DNA from: G963677445 sp963677445
GTDB taxonomy: Bacteria; Bacteroidota; Ignavibacteria; Ignavibacteriales; Melioribacteraceae
DNA length: 64,000 nucleotides
Assembly (NCBI GenBank): GCA_963677445.2
Contig: CAXXGF010000081.1
Span: 1 to 64,000, forward strand
Direction: 5' to 3'
The notes beneath the pieces are model-generated. The model had not been told where the DNA came from. It searched no databases and was given only the letters and a program-made list of their open reading frames with translations. Of the stretch, positions 36,001-45,343 are shown in pieces (position 1 is the first letter of the stretch; every line of letters starts with the position of its first letter). Made by a program: the position numbers and the translations under genes.

Positions 36001-38244
36001 TTAATACGTTTTAACTTCGATTTCGACAACTGCCTTCTGTCCTGAATCATCGACACATGTAATTTTATTTTTCCCCGGAACAGGCTGAAAAAATATTCTT
36101 TCTGATGGCTCGGATGCTGAAAAGAATTTTCCGTTTAGATACCAGTATATTTTCTTTATCCCTTCCGCCACCGCTGCCTGAAGAAGTATTTTGGTTTCTT
36201 TCCCCTTTTCCACATAATATTCATAATCAGGCAGTGGTGAAATTATCTTTAATATTTTTTTATTATTCAATGAGCTGCAGAAGGGATTATGCGGCGGTCT
36301 TTTATCTTCAGTATTTTCTTTCAACGGGCTCCATAACGCCAGTTCAGGCGGCGGATTTGAAACGATTTTTTTTGAATATCCTGAATCCGGCAAACAATCA
36401 GTACAATATTCTATCGTGCCTTCTTCGTTTGTGAATATCTCAATTTTTCTGTCGCAGTCGGGAGTCAGGGTAACATTCCTTATAAAATAGTCCTCAATAA
36501 GGTTTTCGCAATATTCCGAAGGAGGCAAACCACTAACAGCGCAAACTTGTCTTATGCCAACTTCCTCCGGCTTAACAATGCTTTCATCCTTCACTCCGTA
36601 ATTGATGGCGCCAAACAATTCGAAAAGGAGCGGAGTTGCCATTTCGGCTCCGGATAACCAGGGTGAACCACGACCATCAAAATTCCCCATCCAGACCCCT
36701 ATTGTATAATACCTGTTAAATCCTATCGACCAGGCGTCACGTTTCCCGTAAGAGGTGCCGGTTTTCCAGGCAAAGCGGGGCAAATTTGAATCATTGACCA
36801 CAGTTTCGGCAAAATCGGGTCTTTCAGCATTACTCAGGATATCCCATATCAGAAATGAAGCGCCCGGACTTAAAAATGGAATATTTATTTTTTCATTCGA
36901 TTCTTTCAGATTACCGGGCCTGAATAATTGTCCTCCATTCGCGAAAGAAGAATATGCCGTCACAAGTTCTTCCAGTGTAACGCCGCAGCCGCCAAGGATC
37001 ATCGAAAGCCCCATTCGTTCTTTGTCCCTTTTAATCTGCGGAAATATATCATCTATCAGGTCAAAAAATCCCCTGAATCCGGTTCTCCTCAATAATCTTA
37101 CAGCTGGTATGTTTAAAGAGTTTGATAATGCGTAGCGGGCTGTAACTTCACCGTTAAATTCCAGGGTATAATTTTCAGGTTCATATCCCCCGAAATCGAA
37201 AGGTATATCCTCTATTTTCATCATAGGGGTAAGTTCACCTTTATCAAAACAATGAGCGTAAAGAAATGGCTTTAATGCCGATCCGGGGGAACGAATAGAA
37301 ATGATTCCATCTACCTGACCGGAAAATTCATTGTTGTGAAAATCTGCCGAACCGCAATAAGCGACAACCTTCTTGACGATATTATCTACTACAAGAACAG
37401 CCCCGTTGTTAACCATTCTTCCTCGCGCCCTTTCGACATAATTTTTCAGCAGATTTTCTGCGGTATATTGTATTTGCCGGTCCAGGGATGTGTATATTCT
37501 ATCACTTTTGTGCTCATCCTTTATTCTTCGGCAAAAATGTGGAGCATTCAGGGCAATACTATATCTGCTTCCGGCAACTGATTCCTTTTCAGCGGCATCC
37601 AGCTCACCCTCACCGAAAGCTGAACTCTCTCTGAATATTCCGCACCACCGTTTTTTTTCTGCCATCAGTTGTTCACTGTTCCTGTCTGGTCTCAGTTGAT
37701 TTGGATTATTCGGTATTATTGCCAGTGAAATTGATTCTGAAAGACTGATATTGCCTGGCAGACGGTTGAAGTAAAGCAAAGACGCGGCTTTTATTCCCTC
37801 AATATTACCGCCATAGGGCAGCAGGCTGAAATACATCTCAAGAATCTCTTTTTTGGAATAATGCATCTCAAGTTGAAATGCTCTGATTATCTCAATAATT
37901 TTACTGATGTATGTTCTTTCTGCAGGCTCAAGCATACGGGCAAGCTGCATCGTAATTGTCGAAGCGCCGAAACAATCCTCCCTCTGGACAAATTTATAAA
38001 TATTGCCCCTTAAAGCGGCAAAAGGATCAACACCGAAATGATAATAAAATCTTTTATCCTCCTTTGTAAGCAGAGCATTAACAAGATCCGGATTTACCTC
38101 TTCGAGGGTGGTTCGCATCCTCCATTTATCATCACTGGTAAGATAAGCCCCCAAAAGAGAGCTGTCAGCGGCAAATATTTGAGTGGAGTAGTCCTTTTCT
38201 ACCGGCAGTTGAAAAATATTATCAAGAAGCAGCAGCGTTGCCAC
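36001..38244 (-). CDS. pbpC: Penicillin-binding protein 1C
   Basis: 747 residues. A GT51 glycosyltransferase domain (about 40-200; KEDKRFYYHFGVDP, GASTITMQLAR, LPYGGNIEGIKAAS) is followed by a transpeptidase domain with the SxxK Ser in SPGSALKPF, SxN in SNSLN and KTGTS. The C-terminal BiPBP_C-like beta domain (about 660-747) is typical of PBP1C. The start is uncertain. The GTG used here begins inside the N-terminal membrane helix, and the frame stays open upstream for 15 more codons (NGERRRVFSAAVILT), a natural cytoplasmic tail, but offers only an ATT as a start. Confidence 0.92.
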   Translation of the reverse strand: MATLLLLDNIFQLPVEKDYSTQIFAADSSLLGAYLTSDDKWRMRTTLEEVNPDLVNALLTKEDKRFYYHFGVDPFAALRGNIYKFVQREDCFGASTITMQLARMLEPAERTYISKIIEIIRAFQLEMHYSKKEILEMYFSLLPYGGNIEGIKAASLLYFNRLPGNISLSESISLAIIPNNPNQLRPDRNSEQLMAEKKRWCGIFRESSAFGEGELDAAEKESVAGSRYSIALNAPHFCRRIKDEHKSDRIYTSLDRQIQYTAENLLKNYVERARGRMVNNGAVLVVDNIVKKVVAYCGSADFHNNEFSGQVDGIISIRSPGSALKPFLYAHCFDKGELTPMMKIEDIPFDFGGYEPENYTLEFNGEVTARYALSNSLNIPAVRLLRRTGFRGFFDLIDDIFPQIKRDKERMGLSMILGGCGVTLEELVTAYSSFANGGQLFRPGNLKESNEKINIPFLSPGASFLIWDILSNAERPDFAETVVNDSNLPRFAWKTGTSYGKRDAWSIGFNRYYTIGVWMGNFDGRGSPWLSGAEMATPLLFELFGAINYGVKDESIVKPEEVGIRQVCAVSGLPPSEYCENLIEDYFIRNVTLTPDCDRKIEIFTNEEGTIEYCTDCLPDSGYSKKIVSNPPPELALWSPLKENTEDKRPPHNPFCSSLNNKKILKIISPLPDYEYYVEKGKETKILLQAAVAEGIKKIYWYLNGKFFSASEPSERIFFQPVPGKNKITCVDDSGQKAVVEIEVKTY

Positions 38245-38439
38245 CGTTAAAATTACCGCCGCTGAAAAAACTCTTCTCCGCTCACCATTAATTTCCGGAT
38301 GTTATTAAAACAGATTTTTATTTAACTTTACTTTTGTAATATTTTTTCACAACTACAAAAGATAAACCATATCCGGAAAAATATTCATTTACTCTTTTTG
38401 TTCATAATCTAAATTATATAAATTCAACTGAGGTATTAA

Positions 38440-39216
38440 ATGAAACTTGACATTTACCAGGTGGACGCGTTTTCATGTAAATCATTCGGGGGAAATCCGC
38501 TGCTGTTATTCCTCTCGAGGAATGGATCGATGACGCAATTATGCAAAATATCGCGCTGGAAAATAATCTTTCAGAGACAGCTTTTTTTGTTTCCTGAAGA
38601 TGATGGATTTCATATACGTTGGTTCACTCCCTTTCAGAAGTGGATTTATGCGGTCACGCGACTCTCGCTTCGGGATATGTGATTTTTAACTTCCTCGATT
38701 TTAAAGGAGATTCAATCAAATTTTCGTCAAAAGCGGTCCGTTGTTCGTGTCAAAAAATCATGGACTTATAACTCTCGACTTTCCGGCATGGATAGCCGAA
38801 ACAGTTTCTGATTCCACTCCTGTTGAAGCGGCCCTCGGGAAAAAACCAATCGAAGCGCTTAAAACAAGGATATAATCGCGGTATTTGAATCTGAACAGGA
38901 GATAAAGGAGTTAAAACCTGATTTTTCAAAATTTGATAAGATTGATTCTATCGGAGTGATAGCAACCGCGCCGGGCGACAACTCCGATTTTGTTTCACGC
39001 TTTTTCGCTCCCGCGGTCGGCATAAATGAAGATCCTGTAACCGGTTCCGCCCATTCTTCTCTTGTTCCTTTCTGGGCTGAGAGATTGGGTAAAAAGGAAC
39101 TGCATGCCTTTCAGCTTTCCAAAAGAGGAGGTGAACTCCACTGCAAACTCGCTGAAAACCGGGCTCTTATCTCAGGCCATTGCGTAACATATATGAAAGG
39201 AATAATCGAATTTTAA
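38440..39216 (+). pseudogene. PhzF-family isomerase, multiply frameshifted
   Basis: Across three frames the region encodes a full-length PhzF-like protein (phenazine-biosynthesis/diaminopimelate-epimerase fold). It begins MKLDIYQVDAFSCKSFGGNP, continues AVIPLEEWIDDAIMQNIALE in a second frame and EVDLCGHATLASGYVIFNF in a third, and ends with GINEDPVTGSAHSSLVPFW. At least four or five shifts, near 38502, 38592, 38630, 38740 and 38870, break it. The key motifs, including the active-site Glu in NLSETAFF, are still intact, so inactivation is recent or the sequence here has indel errors. Confidence 0.85.
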
Positions 39217-39251
39217 GCTGGCAAATCCAGAAATAAATTGAAATCCCAGTT

Positions 39252-39330
39252 AATGAATCGTACTCGTGATCGTACTTTGTACTCCTCTTTTCCAAAACGC
39301 TCAGGTTATTCGGGAACGAGTACGTTCATT
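39252..39330. repeat. Inverted repeat element after the phzF pseudogene
   Basis: aatgaatcgtactcg (39252-39266) is matched on the other strand by cgagtacgttcatt (39317-39330) with a single one-base bulge. The space between repeats the motif cgtact. The structure could fold as a stem-loop of about 79 bases and looks like another dispersed palindromic repeat of REP type. Confidence 0.55.
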
Positions 39331-39439
39331 TTAAAATAATATTCCGTAATAAAAACAATGAATTACAGGATAATAATCCTGGTATAATTATTTCAGGCCA
39401 AATATCTGACTTATATTATTCAATAGAGGTGGTTCGGTA

Positions 39440-40213
39440 CTATTTTCCCGAAACATCTACACAAACCTCAAATTCCTTTCCTTGTTTAATCTCATTCAGC
39501 CTGATGGCAATTTTCACATTTGACTCATCAAGTTTTTTTGAATAGATAATGCTGTGCTTTTCTTCACCTTTTACCTTTTTCCACCCTTTCAGGCATTCAT
39601 CAACCTTCGATGAATAATTGTCATAAATATTTTTTGCCCGCGCGAATTTATTGCCATGATAAAATACAATAGAATAGGAAATATTTTCCGGGTCAAATAT
39701 TTTTGCCTGCATACCTTCAAAGTTCAATTCTTTTTCCAGATTGCCATACTCATTGGCAAATATAAAATGTGCTTTTGCATGGATAAAAAGGTAATTTAAT
39801 TTACCGCAGAAATCAGCTTTATCATCAAATTTCACAGAGGCTTTGTCGGTAAATCCCAAATTGAGGGTATATTCTCCCCTGCTTTTTTCATTCCCGATAA
39901 CGTAAACCAGCCATTCTCCGAAAACAGGAATCTCAGCATTGATATATGAATAACCGTTGCCTGTGATATCTCCCTGGCTGTAGATTTCCCCATCCGGGTT
40001 AACAAGCGCCACCAATGGTTCAAACTCTCCTGAGTGAACAAAAATGTGGACTATCTCACCCTTTTGAACAGGCAGTTCATAACCGTCGTAACGCCCGAAA
40101 TCTTTTTTTACATGGTCGCTCTCTTCAAGTTTACCTGAAGATGTATAATATTCAACTCTCGGTTGTGAAAAAATTACCGTGGAAATCAAGAGAAGAAAAA
40201 ATAAAACTCTCAT
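39440..40213 (-). CDS. Exported protein of unknown function with PPC-like domain
   Basis: 257 residues with a signal peptide (MRVLFFLLLISTVIFSQ). The first part (about 40-125) is a beta-sandwich resembling a bacterial pre-peptidase C-terminal (PPC) domain, with VALVNPDGEIYSQGD and GEWLVYVIGNEKSRGEYTLNL. The second part (about 140-255) is alpha/beta without a known match. It is probably periplasmic or outer-membrane associated. It appears monocistronic. Confidence 0.65.
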   Translation of the reverse strand: MRVLFFLLLISTVIFSQPRVEYYTSSGKLEESDHVKKDFGRYDGYELPVQKGEIVHIFVHSGEFEPLVALVNPDGEIYSQGDITGNGYSYINAEIPVFGEWLVYVIGNEKSRGEYTLNLGFTDKASVKFDDKADFCGKLNYLFIHAKAHFIFANEYGNLEKELNFEGMQAKIFDPENISYSIVFYHGNKFARAKNIYDNYSSKVDECLKGWKKVKGEEKHSIIYSKKLDESNVKIAIRLNEIKQGKEFEVCVDVSGK

Positions 40214-40493
40214 TTAAATAATCCTTAAAATATTTTTTTATTGCCTCTCCAAAATAAGTTTTTTAACCAAACTCTCCCAATAATACCCTGTAAAAATATT
40301 AAAAAGTGGACAATCTTGAATCAGCAGAGAAAGTGAAATGAATTGTAAATAGTGAATTATCGGTTTGAAGCGCCGGTAAAGATAATCCTGACTTCAGACT
40401 TTTGGAGTTGAGCAAAATAAAATCAAACCCGGGAAGAAATCCCCGAAAAAAAGGTTTAAATTTCTTTTGGAATCTCACCGGAGAGTAAAATAT

Positions 40494-40880
40494 TTAGTTT
40501 GTTTTATCGGAAGGTGACTCATACAAAATAACAGGGAAAGAATCAGTGGCTGCCTTTAATATTCTTTTGTCACGCGTAAATAGTTTTACTCCTCCTATCA
40601 GGCAGGAAGCGATTAAATGTATATCGATATATCCAAGACCTTTTCCCGCTAAACCATTTTTATCGATGAAAAATAGAATTTCTTCGAAATCCACCATTGA
40701 AATATTTTGCAGAGTCTGGAGATGTTCCAGTATTTCTTTTCTGTTTCTTATATTTCCGCTTGCAAGCTCACCAATTATGAATGGATGTATAAGTACCCTG
40801 CCTTCTTCAAGCAAAGTTGTAAGTTCCTGATCGGACTGATGGAAATGATCGATCCACACCGATGTATCCACCAGGACCAT
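40494..40880 (-). CDS. vapC: VapC-type PIN-domain toxin
   Basis: 128 residues, a complete PIN domain. The acidic metal-binding residues are visible in MVLVDTSVWIDHF (first Asp), IIGELASGN (Glu), YIDIHLIAS (Asp) and FTRDKR (last Asp). VapC toxins are ribonucleases, often cutting initiator tRNA or rRNA. The start directly abuts the stop of the antitoxin gene, the usual vapB-vapC order. Confidence 0.92.
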   Translation of the reverse strand: MVLVDTSVWIDHFHQSDQELTTLLEEGRVLIHPFIIGELASGNIRNRKEILEHLQTLQNISMVDFEEILFFIDKNGLAGKGLGYIDIHLIASCLIGGVKLFTRDKRILKAATDSFPVILYESPSDKTN

Positions 40881-41069
40881 TTACTGTCTTCTTCTCGGAA
40901 CATTTTTCAAATCTTTCTCAGTGCCTCCTAATCTGGCAAGTCTCCTGGCGCTTTCACGGGCGATAAGAGCTTCCAAACCCATCTTCACAAGAGTAGTTTT
41001 TTCATTAATCCCTGTAAGTATCCGGGCTCTTTCTATGATCTGTTCATCTATGTTTAATGTTGTTCTCAT
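40881..41069 (-). CDS. vapB: VapB-type antitoxin
   Basis: 62 residues starting MRTTLNIDEQIIERARILTG, a ribbon-helix-helix DNA-binding segment as in VapB/AF2212-like antitoxins, followed by a charged C-terminal tail (EKDLKNVPRRR) that would bind the toxin. The ATG at 41069 is chosen over an in-frame ATG 57 bases upstream because it begins the conserved domain and leaves the palindromic operator untranslated. It is fused head-to-tail with vapC. Confidence 0.88.
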   Translation of the reverse strand: MRTTLNIDEQIIERARILTGINEKTTLVKMGLEALIARESARRLARLGGTEKDLKNVPRRRQ

Positions 41070-41070
41070 G

Positions 41071-41095
41071 CATACAAATATGCATAATTTGTATG
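41071..41095. promoter_or_regulatory. Palindromic operator of vapBC
   Basis: catacaaat and atttgtatg form a perfect 9-bp inverted repeat around a 7-base centre (atgcata). The repeat abuts the vapB start codon. VapB proteins repress their own operon by binding such palindromes, so this is a strong operator candidate. Its position also lets it affect the divergent small ORF that starts 23 bases away. Confidence 0.7.
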
Positions 41096-41117
41096 GAACA
41101 ATCAACATTTTTATTCT

Positions 41118-41297
41118 ATGAATCAAAACCCTCCACCTTTAATAATCGAGAAACAAACTGCCGGATTACTGCTAAAAGAAGATTGGAACCAAAATCATCT
41201 TTTCGAAAAACACCATCGGCTTAAGGTTTGTATTCCCAAAACTTTCAAAAAAAGGATTTTGCATTATCCAAAAGAATCAACCGGAAAAACAAATTAA
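41118..41297 (+). CDS. Possible small basic protein divergent from vapBC
   Basis: An ORF of 59 codons (MNQNPPPLIIEKQTAGLLLK at its start, ending KESTGKTN) is transcribed away from vapB. It is basic and His/Lys-rich in its second half, without membrane segment or known domain. No clear ribosome binding site precedes it, so expression is uncertain. The rest of the gap to 41390 shows nothing recognisable. Confidence 0.3.
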   Translation: MNQNPPPLIIEKQTAGLLLKEDWNQNHLFEKHHRLKVCIPKTFKKRILHYPKESTGKTN

Positions 41298-41390
41298 CAT
41301 GAGTTCGGTAATTTCAAATGGAGACGATTAGTTTTCCAACCCTGACTCACGTAATTCATAATTCTCCATTCACCATTCATAATTATATTT

Positions 41391-42374
41391 TCATTCTTCA
41401 TAAAACCTGTAACCGAAATTATCCATGAGCCAGTTGGATTGAAAGGGGACTTCAATTTTCATGTAAGTATACCCACCGAAAAATCCTTTTCCACCGCTAA
41501 TGTTGGTAAAATCGGAAGGATTATTCCTGATGGTAAAACCATAATTGTAAAAAAGGTCGGCATGATAATATTCTGAAAGACCTTCATCAAAATTCATAAT
41601 TTCAAAAGTCACCGGTCCGATTGCGTAACTTCCTTTAACCGGGTTTCCTTCGGATATCTCCTCAAGAGCGACGTTCAGAAAAGTACGTCGTACATCCGCC
41701 CTGTCACTGTAACTGATATCTATATCTGAACCGATAGCGCTCGCGGAAGGAGTATCTCCGACAGGGAGATATTTCCTGTATTTGATATCTTCACCGGTAG
41801 GCTGGCGGATATAATAATCAAAATAAACCTTGCGCGCCTTCACAAGCTTAATATTATTATTAAGCCATGCGGCTGTTACATATACAGTATCGCGGTCAAC
41901 AAAAGCGCCCGGGATAATACGTGTAGTCTCCGACTCATCAGGTATGATCGTCTGCGGCATTGTAAGAGTTGAGGTCAGAATTGTTTCATCGGGAAATTTT
42001 GCCGAGAGATTAAACCATGATCCCGCTTCCGGCCAAAAATCAGCGAGGTAATAGTACTTAGCCGGTGAATTATAATGGGGATTAAAATTTTCATTATCAA
42101 CAGTATCCCTGAAATAATAAACCTTTCCTGTCAGCATATTTTGCAAGGAGAGTTCAACTCCCCCGACCGCGGGATCAACCTCCTGATTAATGGAGCCAAA
42201 ATCATCAGGTTGGTATAACCGGCTTATATACGCGGTCTGTAAACTGTCATCCCCTTTCAGAATCAGATTTATGGCGTAACCATCAGGCAATTCGCCGTAT
42301 GGTTCTATCGTATCCTCACAAGAATAAAAAATAATTGCCGCGAGAGAAGAAATTAAAAATAATATTTTTCTCAT
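41391..42374 (-). CDS. DUF4249 outer-membrane lipoprotein
   Basis: 327 residues. The signal peptide ends in a lipobox (IIFYSCED, Cys near 19). The beta-rich body has the DUF4249 pattern (VGGVELSLQNMLTGKVYYFRD, WFNLSAKFPDETILTSTLTM). In Bacteroidetes these lipoproteins are almost always encoded next to a TonB-dependent receptor and are thought to be its surface partner. It overlaps the receptor's stop by 4 bases (ATGA), so the two are co-translated. Confidence 0.82.
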   Translation of the reverse strand: MRKILFLISSLAAIIFYSCEDTIEPYGELPDGYAINLILKGDDSLQTAYISRLYQPDDFGSINQEVDPAVGGVELSLQNMLTGKVYYFRDTVDNENFNPHYNSPAKYYYLADFWPEAGSWFNLSAKFPDETILTSTLTMPQTIIPDESETTRIIPGAFVDRDTVYVTAAWLNNNIKLVKARKVYFDYYIRQPTGEDIKYRKYLPVGDTPSASAIGSDIDISYSDRADVRRTFLNVALEEISEGNPVKGSYAIGPVTFEIMNFDEGLSEYYHADLFYNYGFTIRNNPSDFTNISGGKGFFGGYTYMKIEVPFQSNWLMDNFGYRFYEE

Positions 42375-44608
42375 ATTTCCACCTTAATTGTGCCGGTAAC
42401 CAGTAAAGGAAGCATATTAATTCTTTTGCCGGAGTTTTGATCGAAGTAAAAGATATTTTTTCTGTCATAAATATTAACCACGCTCACATCCGCGTTTAAA
42501 ACCATAAAGTTCAAATCAAGCTTTTTAGCAAGGGTTATATCCAGACGATGATAATCGGGCAGCCTCTCCGCGTTTTTAAGCCCGTATATCAGAAAAGGAG
42601 CGGATGAAGAATAAATATTAAAACTTTCGAAATAGCCGGAAATTGAAAGTTTGTCATAAAATCCGATCTGCTGTGTATATGGACGTCCCGAGCTGTATGC
42701 CCAGCTTGAGCTGAATCTTATGCCATAAGGCAGATACAGCGTAAATGAGAGGTTCAGCGAGTGCCGGGCGTCATGCCTCGGTGAATACCTGTATCCCTCT
42801 GCTTCCCTTTCTGCAATACTGTATGAATAACCTGCCGTAAAATCAAAAACAGGCGAGCGGTATTTTGTGAGAAGTTCCGCGCCGTAAGCATCCCCTGAAC
42901 CGGGCAATAGGTCCGGATCGGAAAAAAGTGACTTGTTTTCATTAAATACCGGAGAGGAATAAATATCCTTGTAATATCCTTCAAGCTCCAGATTCAGATA
43001 GCTGCTAAATTTCGTCAATATTCCTGCGCTTATCATTGACGCTTTTGTTTTTTCAAAATTCTCATCAATAATAATCATCGGTTCAAATAATGTCAGCGCT
43101 TCTCTTTCATCAGTTATCGTTATCAAATCCTGCTGATATACTCCGTATGATCCTTTCAGCGAAAGTGATGGTGAAAGCACATAGTTTATATTTATTCTCG
43201 GTTCAAAAAAATCTCCCCTTGCCGCAAGGTCCTTTAAATTGAATCTGGAGCCTATATCTACGCCGAGGTTTTCAAATCTGAGGAATTTATATTTAATATA
43301 AGCGTTTGAACTTATGCCGTCCAAACCAATATTCGCCTCATAGTCAAACCTGTTCACAAGAAATAATTTTGTATCAACAGCCTTAAAATCTATTCCCAGT
43401 CCCAGCTCATCCTTGCTGCTTAGTATATAAAGAAAATCAGCGGACATGGTAAAATCGGACAACTCATTTCTTTTGGGACTTACAGTACTTTCCTTAGGAA
43501 TAATTTTATTACTGTAACTACTCAACACCACATCGAAGTCAAGGAAAAAAGGTATTTCTCCGACAACAAACATGTTAAACCCGAAAATACTGTTTGCCCA
43601 TTCATAATCGGGCCTTCCGGCATCGGCGTAGTTAAGTTTATCTTTGCTGAACAGACCCTGAAAAGTAAATTTGGTATTATTAAAAAAATGAGGATTGGCA
43701 TAGTTAATTTTAAATGCCCCTTCATAAAAATCAATCGGAAGATCATTATCATCAACAAAATTCTTTAAAACAGAATTTGACGCGCTTTTTCTGAATGAGG
43801 CATAAAACGAACCGTTTGGAACCGGACCTTCGGCCATAATTTTACCCGACATCAGACTCGCGCTGAATTTACCGCCAAACCTGTACCGGTTGCCATCCCT
43901 GGTTGAAATTTTAAGAATGGATGAAGCCGCTCTCCCAAGTTCCGCCGGGAAACCACCTTTATAAAGCTCAATATTTTTAATAATGTCGGGATCAATAACA
44001 CTGAATAAACCAATTGAGTGGAAGGGATAATAAACAGGCATATTATCCAGAAGAACGAGGTTCTGGTTATATTCTCCCCCCCTTACGCTGTATTTTGCCG
44101 ATACTCCTCCGGCTGATTTGACCCCGGGAAGTGTCGTCAATCCCCTCAAAATGTCCGTTTCAACTCCTTTGGGGATTGCCTCCATTTCCCTGGGCGAAAT
44201 TATAATTTTACCAATATTTGGCGCGTTTCCCTCTTCGGTCATTTCGCTTGTTATTTCAACCGTTTCCAGACTTATAGCCAGTGGAACAAGAAATATTTCA
44301 AGGTCGGTGATCTTGTCGGCCAATACAACAGCTTTTATATCGCTGGTCTGGTACCCGACATAACTAACCGAAACAGTATATTCTTTTCCCGCCGGCAGTG
44401 AAGGGATGACAAAATATCCATCTTCATTTGTTGAGGACCCTATTCTAAGTTCCTTAATAAGCACATTGCCATAAGGCAGTACTTCTCCATTTAAGGAATC
44501 CTTGACTACACCCCTGATAATTCCTTCTCCCTGCGCATTTATAATGAAGGGAAGAAATAACAGAATAAATACCAGCGATCTGATAATTATTATTTGAAAA
44601 TACCGCAT
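42371..44608 (-). CDS. TonB-dependent receptor with carboxypeptidase-like N-domain
   Basis: 745 residues: a signal peptide (about 1-26), a carboxypeptidase regulatory-like domain (about 29-115; IIRGVVKDSLNGEVLPYGNV), a plug (about 120-230; GVSAKYSVRGGEYNQNLVLL) and a beta-barrel to the end. It is of the receptor group that pairs with DUF4249 lipoproteins. The substrate is unknown. No Fur box, riboswitch or sigma/anti-sigma pair is evident upstream. Confidence 0.9.
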   Translation of the reverse strand: MRYFQIIIIRSLVFILLFLPFIINAQGEGIIRGVVKDSLNGEVLPYGNVLIKELRIGSSTNEDGYFVIPSLPAGKEYTVSVSYVGYQTSDIKAVVLADKITDLEIFLVPLAISLETVEITSEMTEEGNAPNIGKIIISPREMEAIPKGVETDILRGLTTLPGVKSAGGVSAKYSVRGGEYNQNLVLLDNMPVYYPFHSIGLFSVIDPDIIKNIELYKGGFPAELGRAASSILKISTRDGNRYRFGGKFSASLMSGKIMAEGPVPNGSFYASFRKSASNSVLKNFVDDNDLPIDFYEGAFKINYANPHFFNNTKFTFQGLFSKDKLNYADAGRPDYEWANSIFGFNMFVVGEIPFFLDFDVVLSSYSNKIIPKESTVSPKRNELSDFTMSADFLYILSSKDELGLGIDFKAVDTKLFLVNRFDYEANIGLDGISSNAYIKYKFLRFENLGVDIGSRFNLKDLAARGDFFEPRININYVLSPSLSLKGSYGVYQQDLITITDEREALTLFEPMIIIDENFEKTKASMISAGILTKFSSYLNLELEGYYKDIYSSPVFNENKSLFSDPDLLPGSGDAYGAELLTKYRSPVFDFTAGYSYSIAEREAEGYRYSPRHDARHSLNLSFTLYLPYGIRFSSSWAYSSGRPYTQQIGFYDKLSISGYFESFNIYSSSAPFLIYGLKNAERLPDYHRLDITLAKKLDLNFMVLNADVSVVNIYDRKNIFYFDQNSGKRINMLPLLVTGTIKVEI

Positions 44609-45343
44609 ATTAACCTGAATATTTTTTTATGCCACTGAATTTCTAAATTTTGATTATGATTTTCCGGAATAAACAAATATCAAAAAACTGATCATTCCGG
44701 GATAATTCATTTGTTGTTTATATTTTCTTTGACGAATTAATTATTGAAAACCGGCAAATAATAATTGAATAACGTTAAAAATGATAACTGTCCCTGTGCT
44801 TAATTAATCCTGCTTCCAACTTTTTTAATTCAGAAAATAATCAATTTTTGAATTAAGAGAAGTGTATTTTTTTTACCTGTTTTTTTAAACTAACTTCGGA
44901 TGGCGGCTCGTTATCTCAGCCGAAGCAGGATTATTCCATAAGCAATCAAATTCAGCCCAAAATGGCAAAATTTCTAATTCACAATCTGGAATACATACAT
45001 TGTCCTGACCTGTCTGGCTAGTTTATAAAGATACTCCGGTGGATAAATATGGTGTACCTGACGGCATATCGCATATCCTGTTATTCTCTTTTCTACCATT
45101 ATGCTGTCCCTGATGAGACATTGCCTTATGAGGTTGCCCCGTTAGGGACAAAATATTGGTAGAAAAAAGAAATATAATTTATCAAATGTGCCGTCAGGTA
45201 CACCATACAATTCACGTTGGACTGTTAATCGTAGCCGAAGTCGCGACTGTCCTATTGAATTACTGATGGTTGCTATATTTTTGTCAAACATTTTAAAACA
45301 CATACAAGCTCTGATCTCGCTTTGCCGTTTTTTTTGATCATAA
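44609..45343. other. Long intergenic region with a nested palindromic element
   Basis: 735 bases without a convincing gene. The first ~400 bases are AT-rich and featureless apart from T-runs. The second half carries the nested palindrome described separately. Short open frames here are not protein-like. Confidence 0.6.
45048..45207. repeat. Nested inverted-repeat element (MITE-like or structured RNA)
   Basis: Three pairs of arms are nested. The outer arms are a perfect 19-bp pair, tatggtgtacctgacggca (45048-45066) with its complement at 45189-45207. The middle arms are 14 of 15 bp, ttctcttttctacca (45084-45098) with 45157-45171. The inner arms are tgtccct (45105-45111) with agggaca (45144-45150). 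The whole could fold as one long interrupted hairpin. Such symmetry is typical of small non-autonomous mobile repeats. Confidence 0.75.

Noticed and set aside
45105..45150. Hammerhead ribozyme core (ctgatga at 45110)
   Set aside because: The required GAAA element and a matching third stem are missing from the expected positions.
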